Below, in pieces: positions 24,593-32,541 of a DNA stretch of 52,806 nucleotides (position 1 is its first letter; each line of letters opens with the position of its first letter). Origin of the DNA: Sporosarcina sp. E16_8. Lineage in GTDB: Bacteria; Bacillota; Bacilli; Bacillales_A; Planococcaceae. Location of the stretch: positions 1 through 52,806 of the forward strand of contig NZ_JADPRZ010000022.1 of assembly GCF_017347095.1 (NCBI RefSeq), given 5' to 3'. The translations under genes were made by a program, and so were the position numbers. The notes below the pieces were generated by a model, which saw only the letters and a list, made by a program, of their open reading frames with translations, ran no database searches and was not told the origin of the DNA.

Positions 24593-25171
24593 TTATTTAA
24601 ACCAATTAAAGAAACCGCCACCATCGTTATTATCAGAACTTTGTTTCTCTGCCTGTTCAATTTTTTCTATTAACGCTTTCCTAGTATTGTCCCATTTGTC
24701 CTCAACTTCACTCGACCAATTAGAAGTATAGTGCAATGATTTTGCTTTTATGTACGCTTTATCATAATCCCCATTATCAATATCTTTCATTATTTCATCA
24801 ACTGTAGCTTGTAATTGTTGCTCTTCTTTTATGGACTTTTTCTCTACTGAATTAAAATAACTGAAACTCCAAATTAAAACTACAACACATGCCAATATAG
24901 AAAATAAACTACTTCTTGATTTTCTATTTATTTTCTTTATTTTATATTGTTCTTTTTTATCGAATTTATAACGCTCTTGTTCATACTGTTTATCTCTCAT
25001 TCGTTCTTGATGTTCCATTATTTTCATTTGAACTTTTGCGTTAATAGATGCTTTACTTAATTCTTCTAAGATCATTTTATGACCGCAATATTTACAAAAA
25101 AAAGTATCTATACCGTCTTCGATTTCAAGTGCACCATCACAATTAATACATTTTAATGTATGTACTTTCAT
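24593..25171 (-). CDS. Zinc-ribbon membrane protein
   Basis: A 192-residue protein. The N-terminus is a zinc ribbon (CINC at 8-11 and CKYC at 27-30). It is followed by a charged coiled coil (about 45-85), one membrane helix (about 89-107) and a helical C-terminal domain ending in a Gly/Trp-rich tail. The layout occurs in many uncharacterised Firmicute membrane proteins. It has its own gaps on both sides and may be cargo rather than transfer machinery. Confidence 0.68.
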   Translation of the reverse strand: MKVHTLKCINCDGALEIEDGIDTFFCKYCGHKMILEELSKASINAKVQMKIMEHQERMRDKQYEQERYKFDKKEQYKIKKINRKSRSSLFSILACVVVLIWSFSYFNSVEKKSIKEEQQLQATVDEIMKDIDNGDYDKAYIKAKSLHYTSNWSSEVEDKWDNTRKALIEKIEQAEKQSSDNNDGGGFFNWFK

Positions 25172-25370
25172 TGTAATCCTCCAAATAAGATATTAATTAA
25201 GCAATAATTTCCGCACCTTCACATACACAGTGTGCTGAGTATTAAAGCGCACTTTTGTCTAGGAACCAAAAAATTCCGCACAATATAGCCTTGAAATTTA
25301 ATTTACGGTTATTCTGTATCTCTAATATATTTCTAAGTACGGTTAATAGCAATATGTCACTATTTTAACA

Positions 25371-25586
25371 TCATAAATGTTTTTCATCAGAATCCCAATG
25401 TTCATCCCCAATAGCAGCATCAGAAAATTCCCTTATTGCACCATCTACTTGCATTTGGCGCCAAACATCAAGCTATTTATATAATTCTTCATAAAGATTT
25501 TCCTCTGGACCCATCCCATCAAGATGGGAAATCAACTTTTTCACTATTTGATCCTATTCCTTTTGTGATAGTTCGTCATTAGACAT
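25371..25586 (-). pseudogene. Small gene interrupted by two in-frame TAG codons
   Basis: A GAGGAATG ribosome site precedes ATG at 25586. The frame reads MSNDELSQKE-stop-DQIVKKLISHLDGMGPEE, continues to LYK-stop-LDVWRQMQVDGAIREFSD, and ends with TGA at 25371. No frameshift is present, so decay is recent. The product would be about 71 residues, acidic and helical, family unknown. Both stops are TAG and could come from single changes of TGG and CAG. Confidence 0.55.
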
Positions 25587-26217
25587 AATTCATTCCTCTT
25601 TCTCTGTCTCAAAATAATGCTTACGTTAAATGGACTTGATTAGTTAATAAAAATTGTTACAAATTAATGTAATTTGTTCAATCGCTTCATTGCAGAATCT
25701 GGCCCGATTGTTGGACTTCAAGAACCTTTTTAATACTCAATATCATTATAGCAATGATTCCCCAAAAAACCTTTCAAAAAAGGAAAAGTATTCTAAGTTC
25801 GATGCTAATTGAATCGTTACTTCAACTTTTATACCACTTAACTGAACGGGTTTGATTCACATTAATATTCACCATAATAAATTTGGATTTTGGCGTTGAA
25901 TGCGTTAAAACATGGGCTGAATAATTGAAGAGCTGAAAGAGCAGACATCGCGATTCTTCTCTTTTTTCCAGCCCAGGTTTTAATTCGTTCCAATTTCTAT
26001 TTCCAAAACTACTGCAAAATAATATGGTTTGCAATCTTTTTTAAATCCTAATGACATATCATACGCTTTAGATTACAACTACTTTCCTCCGAACTTTTCG
26101 CTCAAGATACAGGTGAAAATTCTAGTATGGCAGTTGTATATATAAGAGTGAGATAGAGAGTCTTCCTAAAATTCTCCCAAAACCCTTTCACAACAACGTT
26201 TACACAGACTTTTACGC
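25587..26217. other. Long non-coding stretch, possible origin region
   Basis: AT-rich sequence with no supportable gene; a 70-codon minus-strand frame at 25822-26034 has no ribosome site and a mixed composition. Together with the hairpin repeats next to it, this is the longest gene-free part of the ICE seen here, so a replication or transfer origin is plausible. Confidence 0.4.
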
Positions 26218-26382
26218 GTAGAGATTTATCTACACATGTGTCGAGATTTTTCGACACCCCTTTTTCATATTAATCCCTTCAATATGTGTATAGAAGGTGT
26301 AGATTTTTTTCGACACCCTCTAAAAAGAGTGTTGAAACTCTATATAAATCAACAATAATTGGTGTCGTATTTTCTCGACACC
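26218..26382. repeat. Cluster of four related inverted repeats (GGTGTCGA/TCGACACC type)
   Basis: Hairpin-forming copies lie at 26218-26233 (GTAGA/TCTAC), 26238-26257 (GTGTCGA/TCGACAC), 26296-26317 (GGTGTAGA with TCGACACC) and 26361-26382 (GGTGTCG/CGACACC). The loops are T-rich. The last three are spaced about 60 bases. No T-run follows the stems in either direction, so they look like protein-binding or origin repeats rather than terminators. Confidence 0.75.
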
Positions 26383-26390
26383 TTGCTAAC

Positions 26391-27038
26391 TCATTTCAGT
26401 TTTTTGAATTCCAAAAAACTTTTCCTGCTATACAACCTTCCGAACTCTTCTCCATTTTTTATCCATAACTTCCAGGAAAGCAATACCTTCTTTCTTTCCA
26501 GTTTATCAAATTCGATAACCAATTTTGATAATGTAGCATTTATTCTATTCCGATCTCCGGCATAAATAATTTCGGGATTCACAAATAATGGTCTTCGAGT
26601 AACGCTTCTTTTATGTTCCTTAATCTCTTGTGAATCTACAAGTTCAAATAATATTCCTTTTACTAAAAGACTTTGGATTGTTGCACTAATTCCTGTTCGA
26701 TCACGATTTAAATACTTTGCAATTTCTGAGACTGTCATAAATTGTCCTGTTTCTCTATCGGTAATGCCATTTGAATGTAGCTGGACCAACGGCATCAATG
26801 AAAAAAGAAAACCTAACTCTGCATTTGTCAGGAATTCTTTCCTGATAAGCACATCGAGGTTTTCTTGAATTGTTTGAACAAATAATGCCTTGTTTTTATT
26901 TTTCAACTTGTAAAGAGCGTAACCTTGCCCATTCGCCTTCTGTTCTTCTATTGCGACAGCAGCTACATCAACTAACTTCTCACCATCGCGAAGTCTAGCA
27001 TGCTTCTCTGCTGCTTCTAAAGCGTTCTGCATGTCCAT
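26391..27038 (-). CDS. Winged-helix DNA-binding protein, possible replication or regulatory protein
   Basis: A protein of about 215 residues from the ATG at 27038 (GGGGG ten bases upstream; an earlier in-frame start lies within the helicase gene). The central part (about 110-170) is a winged helix: FMTVSEIAKYLNRDRTGIS, then SLLVKGILFE. It resembles MarR-like or plasmid replication-initiator wing domains. It is coupled to the RecD2-type helicase and faces the hairpin repeats at 26.2-26.4 kb, which it may bind. That pairing is inferred. Confidence 0.65.
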   Translation of the reverse strand: MDMQNALEAAEKHARLRDGEKLVDVAAVAIEEQKANGQGYALYKLKNKNKALFVQTIQENLDVLIRKEFLTNAELGFLFSLMPLVQLHSNGITDRETGQFMTVSEIAKYLNRDRTGISATIQSLLVKGILFELVDSQEIKEHKRSVTRRPLFVNPEIIYAGDRNRINATLSKLVIEFDKLERKKVLLSWKLWIKNGEEFGRLYSRKSFLEFKKLK

Positions 27039-27045
27039 TTCTATA

Positions 27046-29262
27046 TCACCCCCTCTCACCGCTTGCATTGCCCGTATTGAATCGGTTGTTATATTCGGTA
27101 TACGAGGTGATACGATTTGATAAGCAGCTGTTTCTTTCTGTCAGTTTATTATTTCTTATAGCAATCTCCATCGCTTTTTCTGTACCAATCAAAACGAGTC
27201 TTTCTTTTGCCCTAGTCATGCCTGTATACATTAAATTCCGAGCCAACATAACGTAGTGGCTTGTCGTAGCAGGGATTATGACAATAGGTGCTTCACCGCC
27301 TTGTGATTTGTGAATCGTGATTGCGTAACCTAATTCTAATTCTTTGGTTTCGCTTTTTTCGTATGATACTTTTATTCCCATGAAATCACATGTCATTTTC
27401 TCAACGGTCTCACTATTTTCATTTACTTCTTTTGAAATTTTAGTAATCACACCAATATCGCCATTAAAAACGCCTTTAGATTGATTATTTTTAATTTGAA
27501 TAACTTTATCACCCAGCCTTAATAGGTTTTTGCCTATCTTCCATTCATTTTTGGTTGAGTCAGCAGGGTTTAAAGCATCTCTCAACTGATCATTCAATAC
27601 AATTGTTCCAGCAGGTCCCTTTTTCATGGGACTTAAAATCAAAATATCCGATATGGAATGACCTAATTCTTGAAAACGTAAAGCACTTCTTACAATATAG
27701 TCTGCGATTCGTTTTGGATCTTCTTGATGAATAAAATAAAAATCACCTTTATCGCTATCGATAAGAAGTGATTTACCTTGATTAACCCTATGGGCATTAC
27801 TTATGATTTGGCTTTCTTGTGCTTGTCTAAATACTTCTGTCAGAGCCACTGTTGGTAATCCCGATTGAATCATGTCGCTAAGAACATTACCAGGACTAAC
27901 CGATGGCAATTGATCCGTGTCACCTACAAAGAGAATTTTCGTATCATTTTCAAGTGCGTCCATTAGTAAACTGGCTAACTGAACATCCACCATCGACATT
28001 TCATCAACGACTAACAAATCGCAAGGAAGTTTATCTTGCCAATTGTAAGTAGGAATTTCCCCTTGCTGGTATCCTATGAGCCTATGGATTGTAGATGCGT
28101 CATGTCCAGCTACTTCTGACAATTGTCTACTCGCCTTTCCTGTCGGGGCCGCTAAGCATATAATCAATTCTGGATGCAACTCTTTATACATGTCAATCAT
28201 GGCACGTATAACGGTTGTCTTACCTGTTCCAGGACCACCAGTGAGTATTAACATCTGTTCTTCAAATAACCGCCTAATCGCATCACGTTGCTTCTCAGCT
28301 AGGATGATTCCCTGCTTCTTTTGATAGTTGGTTATCTGTTTTTCTAACGAAGGCAATGCTACGCCATCCCGAGAACCCTTCATTTCTGAAAGTTTCCGAG
28401 CTAACCTGTCTTCATATGTGAATAAAAACTTTGGGTAAACGCAATTGTCTTCAATAACGATATGTTTCTCTTCTAAACGGTATATACTTTGTGCTAATTC
28501 ATCCATCGAAACTTTGTTCTCTTCAATCGTATTATGGTTTAATGCACGTGCAGCTTCTGCAATCAGACTTTCTTCCATCACATAACAATGGCCTGAACTG
28601 AAGCATGTTTCTTTTAGAACATAGTTCACACAAGCATCAATGCGGTATCCTGATAAGGGTGATATACCGATCTTTTGAGCAATTTCATCAGCTTTTAAGA
28701 ATCCTATCAGGTTTAATTCTGTTAGCTTATATGGATTCTCTGTAACAACTGCTACCGTATTAGACTCATATTCTTTATACAGCCGCATCGCCATACGAGC
28801 GGATATGCCGAACACAAGTAGTTCCGAAATGATTTTCTGTACCTCAAACGTAGACCTGACGCTTTCAACAATGTTACTAGCGCGTTTCTTCCCGATTCCT
28901 TTAATCCCTTGTAAACTCGCCTCACCCTGTTGGCTGATTAACATCAAAGCGTCTTCACCCAAATTTTCAGCAATGACCACTGACTGTTTCGGCCCACATC
29001 CCTTTATTAGAGGCGATGCTAGGAATGCAATCACTTGATCTTTTGTTTGCGGAATTGGCCTTTCCCAAAGCTCTACAACAAACTGTTCGCCAAATTCCAT
29101 ATGTTTTTCCCATGTCCCACGAACCTTTATATCTTCACCTTTATTTACCCCGTAAATGCTTCCTTTAATTGTGAGTTCTTCATTATCCGTTTGCAATTTA
29201 GCAATCAGAAAATCCTCATTTCTATAAAGAACCTTTACAACTGTTCCAATGAATTCATTCAT
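27046..29262 (-). CDS. RecD2/TraA-family ATP-dependent DNA helicase
   Basis: A 738-residue SF1 helicase. Motif I is GGPGTGKTTVI (about residue 340) and motif II is LLVVDEMSM (about 420). Other helicase motifs include GDTDQLPS, and a UvrD-like C-terminal end carries YAITIHKSQG (about 645). Helix-hairpin-helix repeats (IKGIGKKRASNIVES) lie in the N-terminal region, as in RecD2. It should unwind DNA 5' to 3' during replication or transfer. The start overlaps the stop of the NusG-like gene by four bases, so translation is coupled. Confidence 0.9.
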   Translation of the reverse strand: MNEFIGTVVKVLYRNEDFLIAKLQTDNEELTIKGSIYGVNKGEDIKVRGTWEKHMEFGEQFVVELWERPIPQTKDQVIAFLASPLIKGCGPKQSVVIAENLGEDALMLISQQGEASLQGIKGIGKKRASNIVESVRSTFEVQKIISELLVFGISARMAMRLYKEYESNTVAVVTENPYKLTELNLIGFLKADEIAQKIGISPLSGYRIDACVNYVLKETCFSSGHCYVMEESLIAEAARALNHNTIEENKVSMDELAQSIYRLEEKHIVIEDNCVYPKFLFTYEDRLARKLSEMKGSRDGVALPSLEKQITNYQKKQGIILAEKQRDAIRRLFEEQMLILTGGPGTGKTTVIRAMIDMYKELHPELIICLAAPTGKASRQLSEVAGHDASTIHRLIGYQQGEIPTYNWQDKLPCDLLVVDEMSMVDVQLASLLMDALENDTKILFVGDTDQLPSVSPGNVLSDMIQSGLPTVALTEVFRQAQESQIISNAHRVNQGKSLLIDSDKGDFYFIHQEDPKRIADYIVRSALRFQELGHSISDILILSPMKKGPAGTIVLNDQLRDALNPADSTKNEWKIGKNLLRLGDKVIQIKNNQSKGVFNGDIGVITKISKEVNENSETVEKMTCDFMGIKVSYEKSETKELELGYAITIHKSQGGEAPIVIIPATTSHYVMLARNLMYTGMTRAKERLVLIGTEKAMEIAIRNNKLTERNSCLSNRITSYTEYNNRFNTGNASGERG

Positions 29263-30188
29263 TCCAAACTCACCATCTTATCGTCTTTATACAATATGGA
29301 TCTAAGGCGTTTAAGAAATGCAAAAGAACTTTGGGCTGGGATAAGGTTTTGTATTTCAATATCATTATAAAGAGCCAAGAATAAATCCATAGGCATCACT
29401 ACTGTTTGACGTTTACGACGAATAAACGCTTTACATCGTTCTACGTTTCTAATAATTGGGTTAGAGGAATCAATGTCATTTTTCATTTCATTTACAGAAT
29501 CAACAACTTTAGTTGCAATAATATCAATTTTTTCGAGTAATTTTTTTTCTTCAACAGTACCAACTACTTTATTCGCTTCATGCAGGATTTCGTTTCTTGC
29601 TTCAACAAACTCATCACTTGATAGAATTTCTTCAAATTGCATTTCCACTTCTGGTGTAATATCTACCTGTTGGAAGAAAGCATCGATTTCTTCTTGTGGA
29701 ACATTGTACTTACTTGGAATTCCTGTTACGTTAGGCACCGATTTTACTAAGTGCCATAAATTATCTGGGAAGTAATAAAAATCTACATTTAATTCTACTA
29801 ATATATATCCGCTAATTACGCTACTTATTTTCTTCGTATTCTTTCGAACTTCCCTCAAGTCTTTAGAAAGTTCACGGATGCTGTCTTTGTACGTTTCAAG
29901 CAAGACAAGAGAATTGGCATCTTTGTATTCTTTCAGCTTGTCGCAAGCGATGCGAAGGTTGTTTAAACCTGCTTGAATTCTCTTTACATACAAGTGTTCA
30001 GAAATATCATTTGTATTTAACTCGGAAAGATCTACAGCAGTATTGTCATCACGAATAATTTCTGTGAATGTTTCCATTGCATAGATAGTTTTAACCATTG
30101 AATCACCTGCTCTATTCAAAACAGTATTCAACATCCCTTTCACTTCAATTTCCGCTCCGCTACGAACCTGAACTACAAAGTAAGCCAT
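29259..30188 (-). CDS. Divergent NusG-family (NGN domain) protein with helical insert
   Basis: Residues 1-20 (YFVVQVRSGAEIEVKGML) match the first strand and helix of a NusG N-terminal domain. After a helical insert of roughly 75-80 residues (about 45-125), the domain resumes with SGYILVELNVDF, LWHLVKSVPNVTGI and a following helix. NGN domains bind RNA polymerase; NusG paralogues such as LoaP and RfaH suppress pausing and termination on long operons. The usual C-terminal KOW domain is not recognisable and is replaced by about 135 mostly helical residues. It is the first intact gene of the roughly 28-kb leftward module. Domain call moderate; function inferred. Confidence 0.72.
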   Translation of the reverse strand: MAYFVVQVRSGAEIEVKGMLNTVLNRAGDSMVKTIYAMETFTEIIRDDNTAVDLSELNTNDISEHLYVKRIQAGLNNLRIACDKLKEYKDANSLVLLETYKDSIRELSKDLREVRKNTKKISSVISGYILVELNVDFYYFPDNLWHLVKSVPNVTGIPSKYNVPQEEIDAFFQQVDITPEVEMQFEEILSSDEFVEARNEILHEANKVVGTVEEKKLLEKIDIIATKVVDSVNEMKNDIDSSNPIIRNVERCKAFIRRKRQTVVMPMDLFLALYNDIEIQNLIPAQSSFAFLKRLRSILYKDDKMVSLE

Positions 30189-30212
30189 TTCTACCCATCT
30201 CCCTTCTATTAA

Positions 30213-30477
30213 TTAATCCACTAATTTAGCGATTCGTCCGTATTCTGCCTGTTCTAGTCTTACTACTGCCCCTGTCAAATGTTGTGCCCTTCCTCTCGTT
30301 AAGAAAGATTCACTTTACCATCACAGTTTTTTCATTTTCGAACTTCTTTACTGGTGAAACCATGCATCCAATATTGAGGGGCTTCATCTGTTTAATCGCT
30401 GTATTCAGTTCTTCTTCTGTATGGATTCCATATTTAGACAATGCTTTCCAGATCTTTTGAAGCTCATCCTGCTTCAT
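30213..30477 (-). pseudogene. Small leader-proximal gene with a +1 frame change
   Basis: ATG at 30477 (GGGG six bases upstream) opens a 55-residue frame (KQDELQKIWKALSKYGIHTE, then IGCMVSPVKKFENEKTVMVK) ending in TGA at 30310. Skipping one base there reads on for 32 coherent codons (ESFLTRGRAQHLTG, then AVVRLEQAEYGRIAKLVD) to TAA at 30213. The two parts look like one protein of about 87 residues. The join could be a mutation, a sequencing error or programmed +1 frameshifting at AAG-TGA. It stops 24 bases before the NusG-like gene. Confidence 0.6.
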
Positions 30478-30516
30478 CAGCTTCCCCACCCTTCCCGCCC
30501 TTATTGGGTTCTTTGT

Positions 30517-30654
30517 TTAACACCATTTGTCGCCGTTTTCGTAATACACTTGAAAGCTATTCTGATCAACACAATACTCTCAAACTGTATTTAACCTATT
30601 TACTTGATCCCATACTTCTGTTAGGGGCTGCATAGATCCCCTAAAAACCTTCAT
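30517..30654 (-). pseudogene. Short frame with one in-frame TGA
   Basis: From ATG 30654 or 30633 the frame reads MQPLTEVWDQVNRLNTV, a TGA at 30580-30582, then EYCVDQNSFQVYYENGDKWC and TAA at 30517. The two halves look like one small protein with a point-mutation stop. No good ribosome site is seen, so confidence is low. Confidence 0.35.
30621..30644 (-). promoter_or_regulatory. Leader hairpin upstream of the NusG-like gene
   Basis: TTAGGGG and CCCCTAA are perfect seven-base arms around a ten-base loop, in what should be the 5' leader of the long operon. LoaP-type factors need an RNA hairpin in the leader; this is a candidate, not a demonstrated element. Confidence 0.35.
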
Positions 30655-30733
30655 ATTCGTCATCGATTAAATAACCCTACCGATAATTTGTTTGTCATTC
30701 CGTTTCACTTTTTTCCCAAATCAACTTTCGAGG

Positions 30734-30838
30734 TTACCGATTTGGTAACTGGCTTCCTAAAAAATCTATGGAAGTTCTAATCAATACAGAATCTTGTGGA
30801 ATTGGAATTGTAAGATTGACTGAAAGTTGTTGTACCAT
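30734..30838 (-). CDS. Possible 34-residue protein or truncated excisionase-like remnant
   Basis: AAGGA lies eight bases upstream of ATG 30838. The product starts VQQLSVNLTIPIPQDSVLI, which recalls the N-terminus of DUF771/excisionase-like phage proteins, and then stops early at 30734. A 17-base dyad, GTTACC-N5-GGTAAC (30733-30749), overlaps its end. It may be a remnant; confidence is low. Confidence 0.3.
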   Translation of the reverse strand: MVQQLSVNLTIPIPQDSVLIRTSIDFLGSQLPNR

Positions 30839-30943
30839 TTATTAATCCTTCTTGTTTTTGAATTACATACATAAATATTTATTTGAGACCTAGTCCGGTT
30901 TGATATCTTTTATAGAACTTGTTCAACTATTTCCCATTTAACT

Positions 30944-31162
30944 TCACCCTTCAAAAGGAAACAATTTGTTGCCTTCCTCTTCAAAAAAAAGAGTCCAATC
31001 CATGTCCAAAACTACTGCAATCTTTTTGGCCACTTTCGGACTAGGGTTTCGCTCCCCTTTTTCAATCATTCCGTAATATTGCCGTTCAACACCAACATTG
31101 TTGGCTATACTTTGTTGAGTAATTCTTTTCATTTCCCGTTCTTTTTTTAGCCATAATCTCAT
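30944..31162 (-). CDS. XRE-family regulator (leftward)
   Basis: A 72-residue protein that is almost entirely an XRE helix-turn-helix (about 12-60: RITQQSIANNVGVERQYYGM, then GERNPSPKVAKKIA). It is divergent from the XRE gene at 31335 and shares its operator region. It has a strong promoter that contains one operator copy. It probably sits at the decision point between quiescence and transfer, as in phage-like switches of ICEBs1 type. Confidence 0.8.
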   Translation of the reverse strand: MRLWLKKEREMKRITQQSIANNVGVERQYYGMIEKGERNPSPKVAKKIAVVLDMDWTLFFEEEGNKLFPFEG

Positions 31163-31186
31163 TCTGATTCACCTCACCGCCCTTTG

Positions 31187-31294
31187 GCAACATTTTGTTG
31201 CATCACCTACTTCGTATTATACGCAACATTTTGTTTCTGTCAATAGTTAATAGCAACTTTTTGTTTCCATCAGTACAAAGCAACATCTTGTTGC
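31187..31294. promoter_or_regulatory. Four GCAACA-TTT-TGTTGC operators between divergent repressors
   Basis: Copies: 31187-31201 (GCAACATTTTGTTGC, perfect dyad), 31223-31237 (GCAACATTTTGTTTC), 31253-31267 (GCAACTTTTTGTTTC) and 31280-31294 (GCAACATCTTGTTGC, perfect arms). Spacings are 36, 30 and 27. The second lies inside the spacer of the leftward promoter. One or both XRE proteins should bind here. Confidence 0.85.
31216..31243 (-). promoter_or_regulatory. Leftward sigma-A promoter of the small XRE gene
   Basis: TTGACA (31238-31243) and TATAAT (31216-31221) on the minus strand are separated by 16 bases. The spacer is occupied by the operator at 31223-31237, so a bound repressor would block polymerase. 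Confidence 0.8.
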
Positions 31295-31334
31295 TGTATA
31301 ATATAATTAATATTACTTTCTGAGGAGATACACT

Positions 31335-31694
31335 ATGAGTTTTCAAGAAAGATTAAAAAAACTAAGATTAGAAAAAAAGCTCACACAAGATGATATGGCT
31401 AAACACTTAGGTATTACCAGACAGGCTTATGGTTATTATGAAAGTGCAACCAACCAGAGAGAAACGGATCATGAAGCAACTAAAAAGTTAGCTAACTTTT
31501 TTAATGTTTCAATTGATTACCTACTAGAAAATACTGACAACCCTTCACCTATTGATAAAGCGGACGTGGAATTCAAAAAAGCTATTTCCGATCCTGGCTT
31601 AAAACGTTGGTACTCAGAATTACCTAACTCTGATGAGGAAGACTTACAAAAACTAAGGAAAATGTGGGATATTATTAAAAATGAGGACAAATGA
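31335..31694 (+). CDS. ImmR-like XRE repressor (rightward)
   Basis: A 119-residue repressor. An N-terminal helix-turn-helix (about 6-60: LTQDDMAKHLGITRQAYGYY) is followed by a short helical C-terminal region. GAGGAG lies ahead of the ATG. An ImmA-type protease gene follows, as in ICEBs1 and related phages where ImmR keeps the element silent until ImmA cleaves it. A TATAAT at 31297-31302 is the likely -10 element, beside the fourth operator. Confidence 0.85.
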   Translation: MSFQERLKKLRLEKKLTQDDMAKHLGITRQAYGYYESATNQRETDHEATKKLANFFNVSIDYLLENTDNPSPIDKADVEFKKAISDPGLKRWYSELPNSDEEDLQKLRKMWDIIKNEDK

Positions 31695-31720
31695 AACACC
31701 TTTTAAAATATGAGTTACTA

Positions 31721-31747
31721 ACCCTATCTTTTTATTCAAGATAGGGT
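31721..31747 (+). terminator. Hairpin after the ImmR-like gene
   Basis: ACCCTATCTT and AAGATAGGGT are perfect ten-base arms around a seven-base loop, followed only by TATTATTAT. It may attenuate rather than stop transcription between the repressor and the protease gene. Confidence 0.6.
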
Positions 31748-31807
31748 ATTATTATAAACAACACACGAACATACATTCCTAGAAATTGTAAAGGTGTCGA
31801 ATTAAAT

Positions 31808-32311
31808 TTGAAAACATCATATCTATCTCCATTAGAAGAAAAGGTTTTCTCGATTTATGATTCTCTAAAGATATCAGAGCCAGCACAGATTTATCATGCC
31901 AATCTTATCGAAGATCTTTCTACCATGTTAAAAATAAAAATTTATTATTTTGATGAACCAAGTGAAGCAAATAATTTAGGTGGAGTTTATCGGATCTTTT
32001 TAAATGAAAACCAATCTAAACAGGCAATTTGGCAAGACTTTGCTCATGAACTGGCTCATATCTTGCGCCATGAAGGATATCAGTGGTCAATGAATAAGCC
32101 TTTCCGGGAGTATCAGGAATGGCAGGCAGAGCAATTTGCATTCCACTTCTGTATTCCAACGTTTATGTTGAATCATCTAGAGTTACCAAGACTTAAATGC
32201 GAAGCTGTTGGATTTATTGCAACTTTATTCAATGTTGAACCTACTTTTGCAGATGCTAGATTGGAAAAGTGGTTACTGAATCAAGAAGTTTTTTATTTGA
32301 ATAGGTTATAA
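31808..32311 (+). CDS. ImmA/IrrE-family antirepressor protease
   Basis: A 167-residue zinc protease: HELAH lies at about residues 80-84 (DFAHELAHILRHEG) and EYQEWQAEQFAFHF carries the downstream acidic ligand. ImmA proteins cleave the neighbouring ImmR repressor to release the element. The start is TTG with AAAGGTG about eleven bases upstream, so initiation is probably weak. Length and gene order match the ICEBs1 immR-immA pair. Confidence 0.85.
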   Translation: MKTSYLSPLEEKVFSIYDSLKISEPAQIYHANLIEDLSTMLKIKIYYFDEPSEANNLGGVYRIFLNENQSKQAIWQDFAHELAHILRHEGYQWSMNKPFREYQEWQAEQFAFHFCIPTFMLNHLELPRLKCEAVGFIATLFNVEPTFADARLEKWLLNQEVFYLNRL

Positions 32312-32456
32312 AGTAATTTAATTGAAGGGATAGTGTAATAATGGTTAGAAATTCCCCAAGTAAAAAATCAATCTCCTTCAACCTAATCAATCACAATGGA
32401 GCACATATCCATTGGGGGCTTCCCCCCACCCGCGGTGTATTTCCAAGTTATCACGG

Positions 32457-32468
32457 GAACAATTGTTC
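32457..32468. promoter_or_regulatory. LexA (SOS) box ahead of the recombinase gene
   Basis: GAACAATTGTTC is a perfect GAAC-N4-GTTC Bacillus-type LexA box, extended to a 16-base palindrome (32455-32470). It lies 74 bases upstream of the recombinase ATG, so DNA damage should induce integration or excision. Confidence 0.75.
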
Positions 32469-32541
32469 CCAAAGTATCCTAATGTCTTAAAATCATATGA
32501 CACCGCAGATTCTTAAAATTTATTGTATAGGAGAATTTGAA

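Noticed and set aside
25822..26034. 70-codon minus-strand frame near the hairpin repeats
   Set aside because: No ribosome site, no similarity to its surroundings in codon use, and it lies in an AT-rich non-coding stretch.
26218..26382. Hairpins behind the winged-helix gene as terminators
   Set aside because: No U-run follows the stems in either direction, and four related copies in a row suggest binding sites.
30915..30926. GAACTTGTTC near 30917 as a second LexA box
   Set aside because: Only two bases separate GAAC and GTTC; the Bacillus box needs four.
32497..32541. Longer recombinase start at 32497
   Set aside because: No ribosome site there; AGGAG before ATG 32542 and the usual recombinase N-terminus favour the shorter form.
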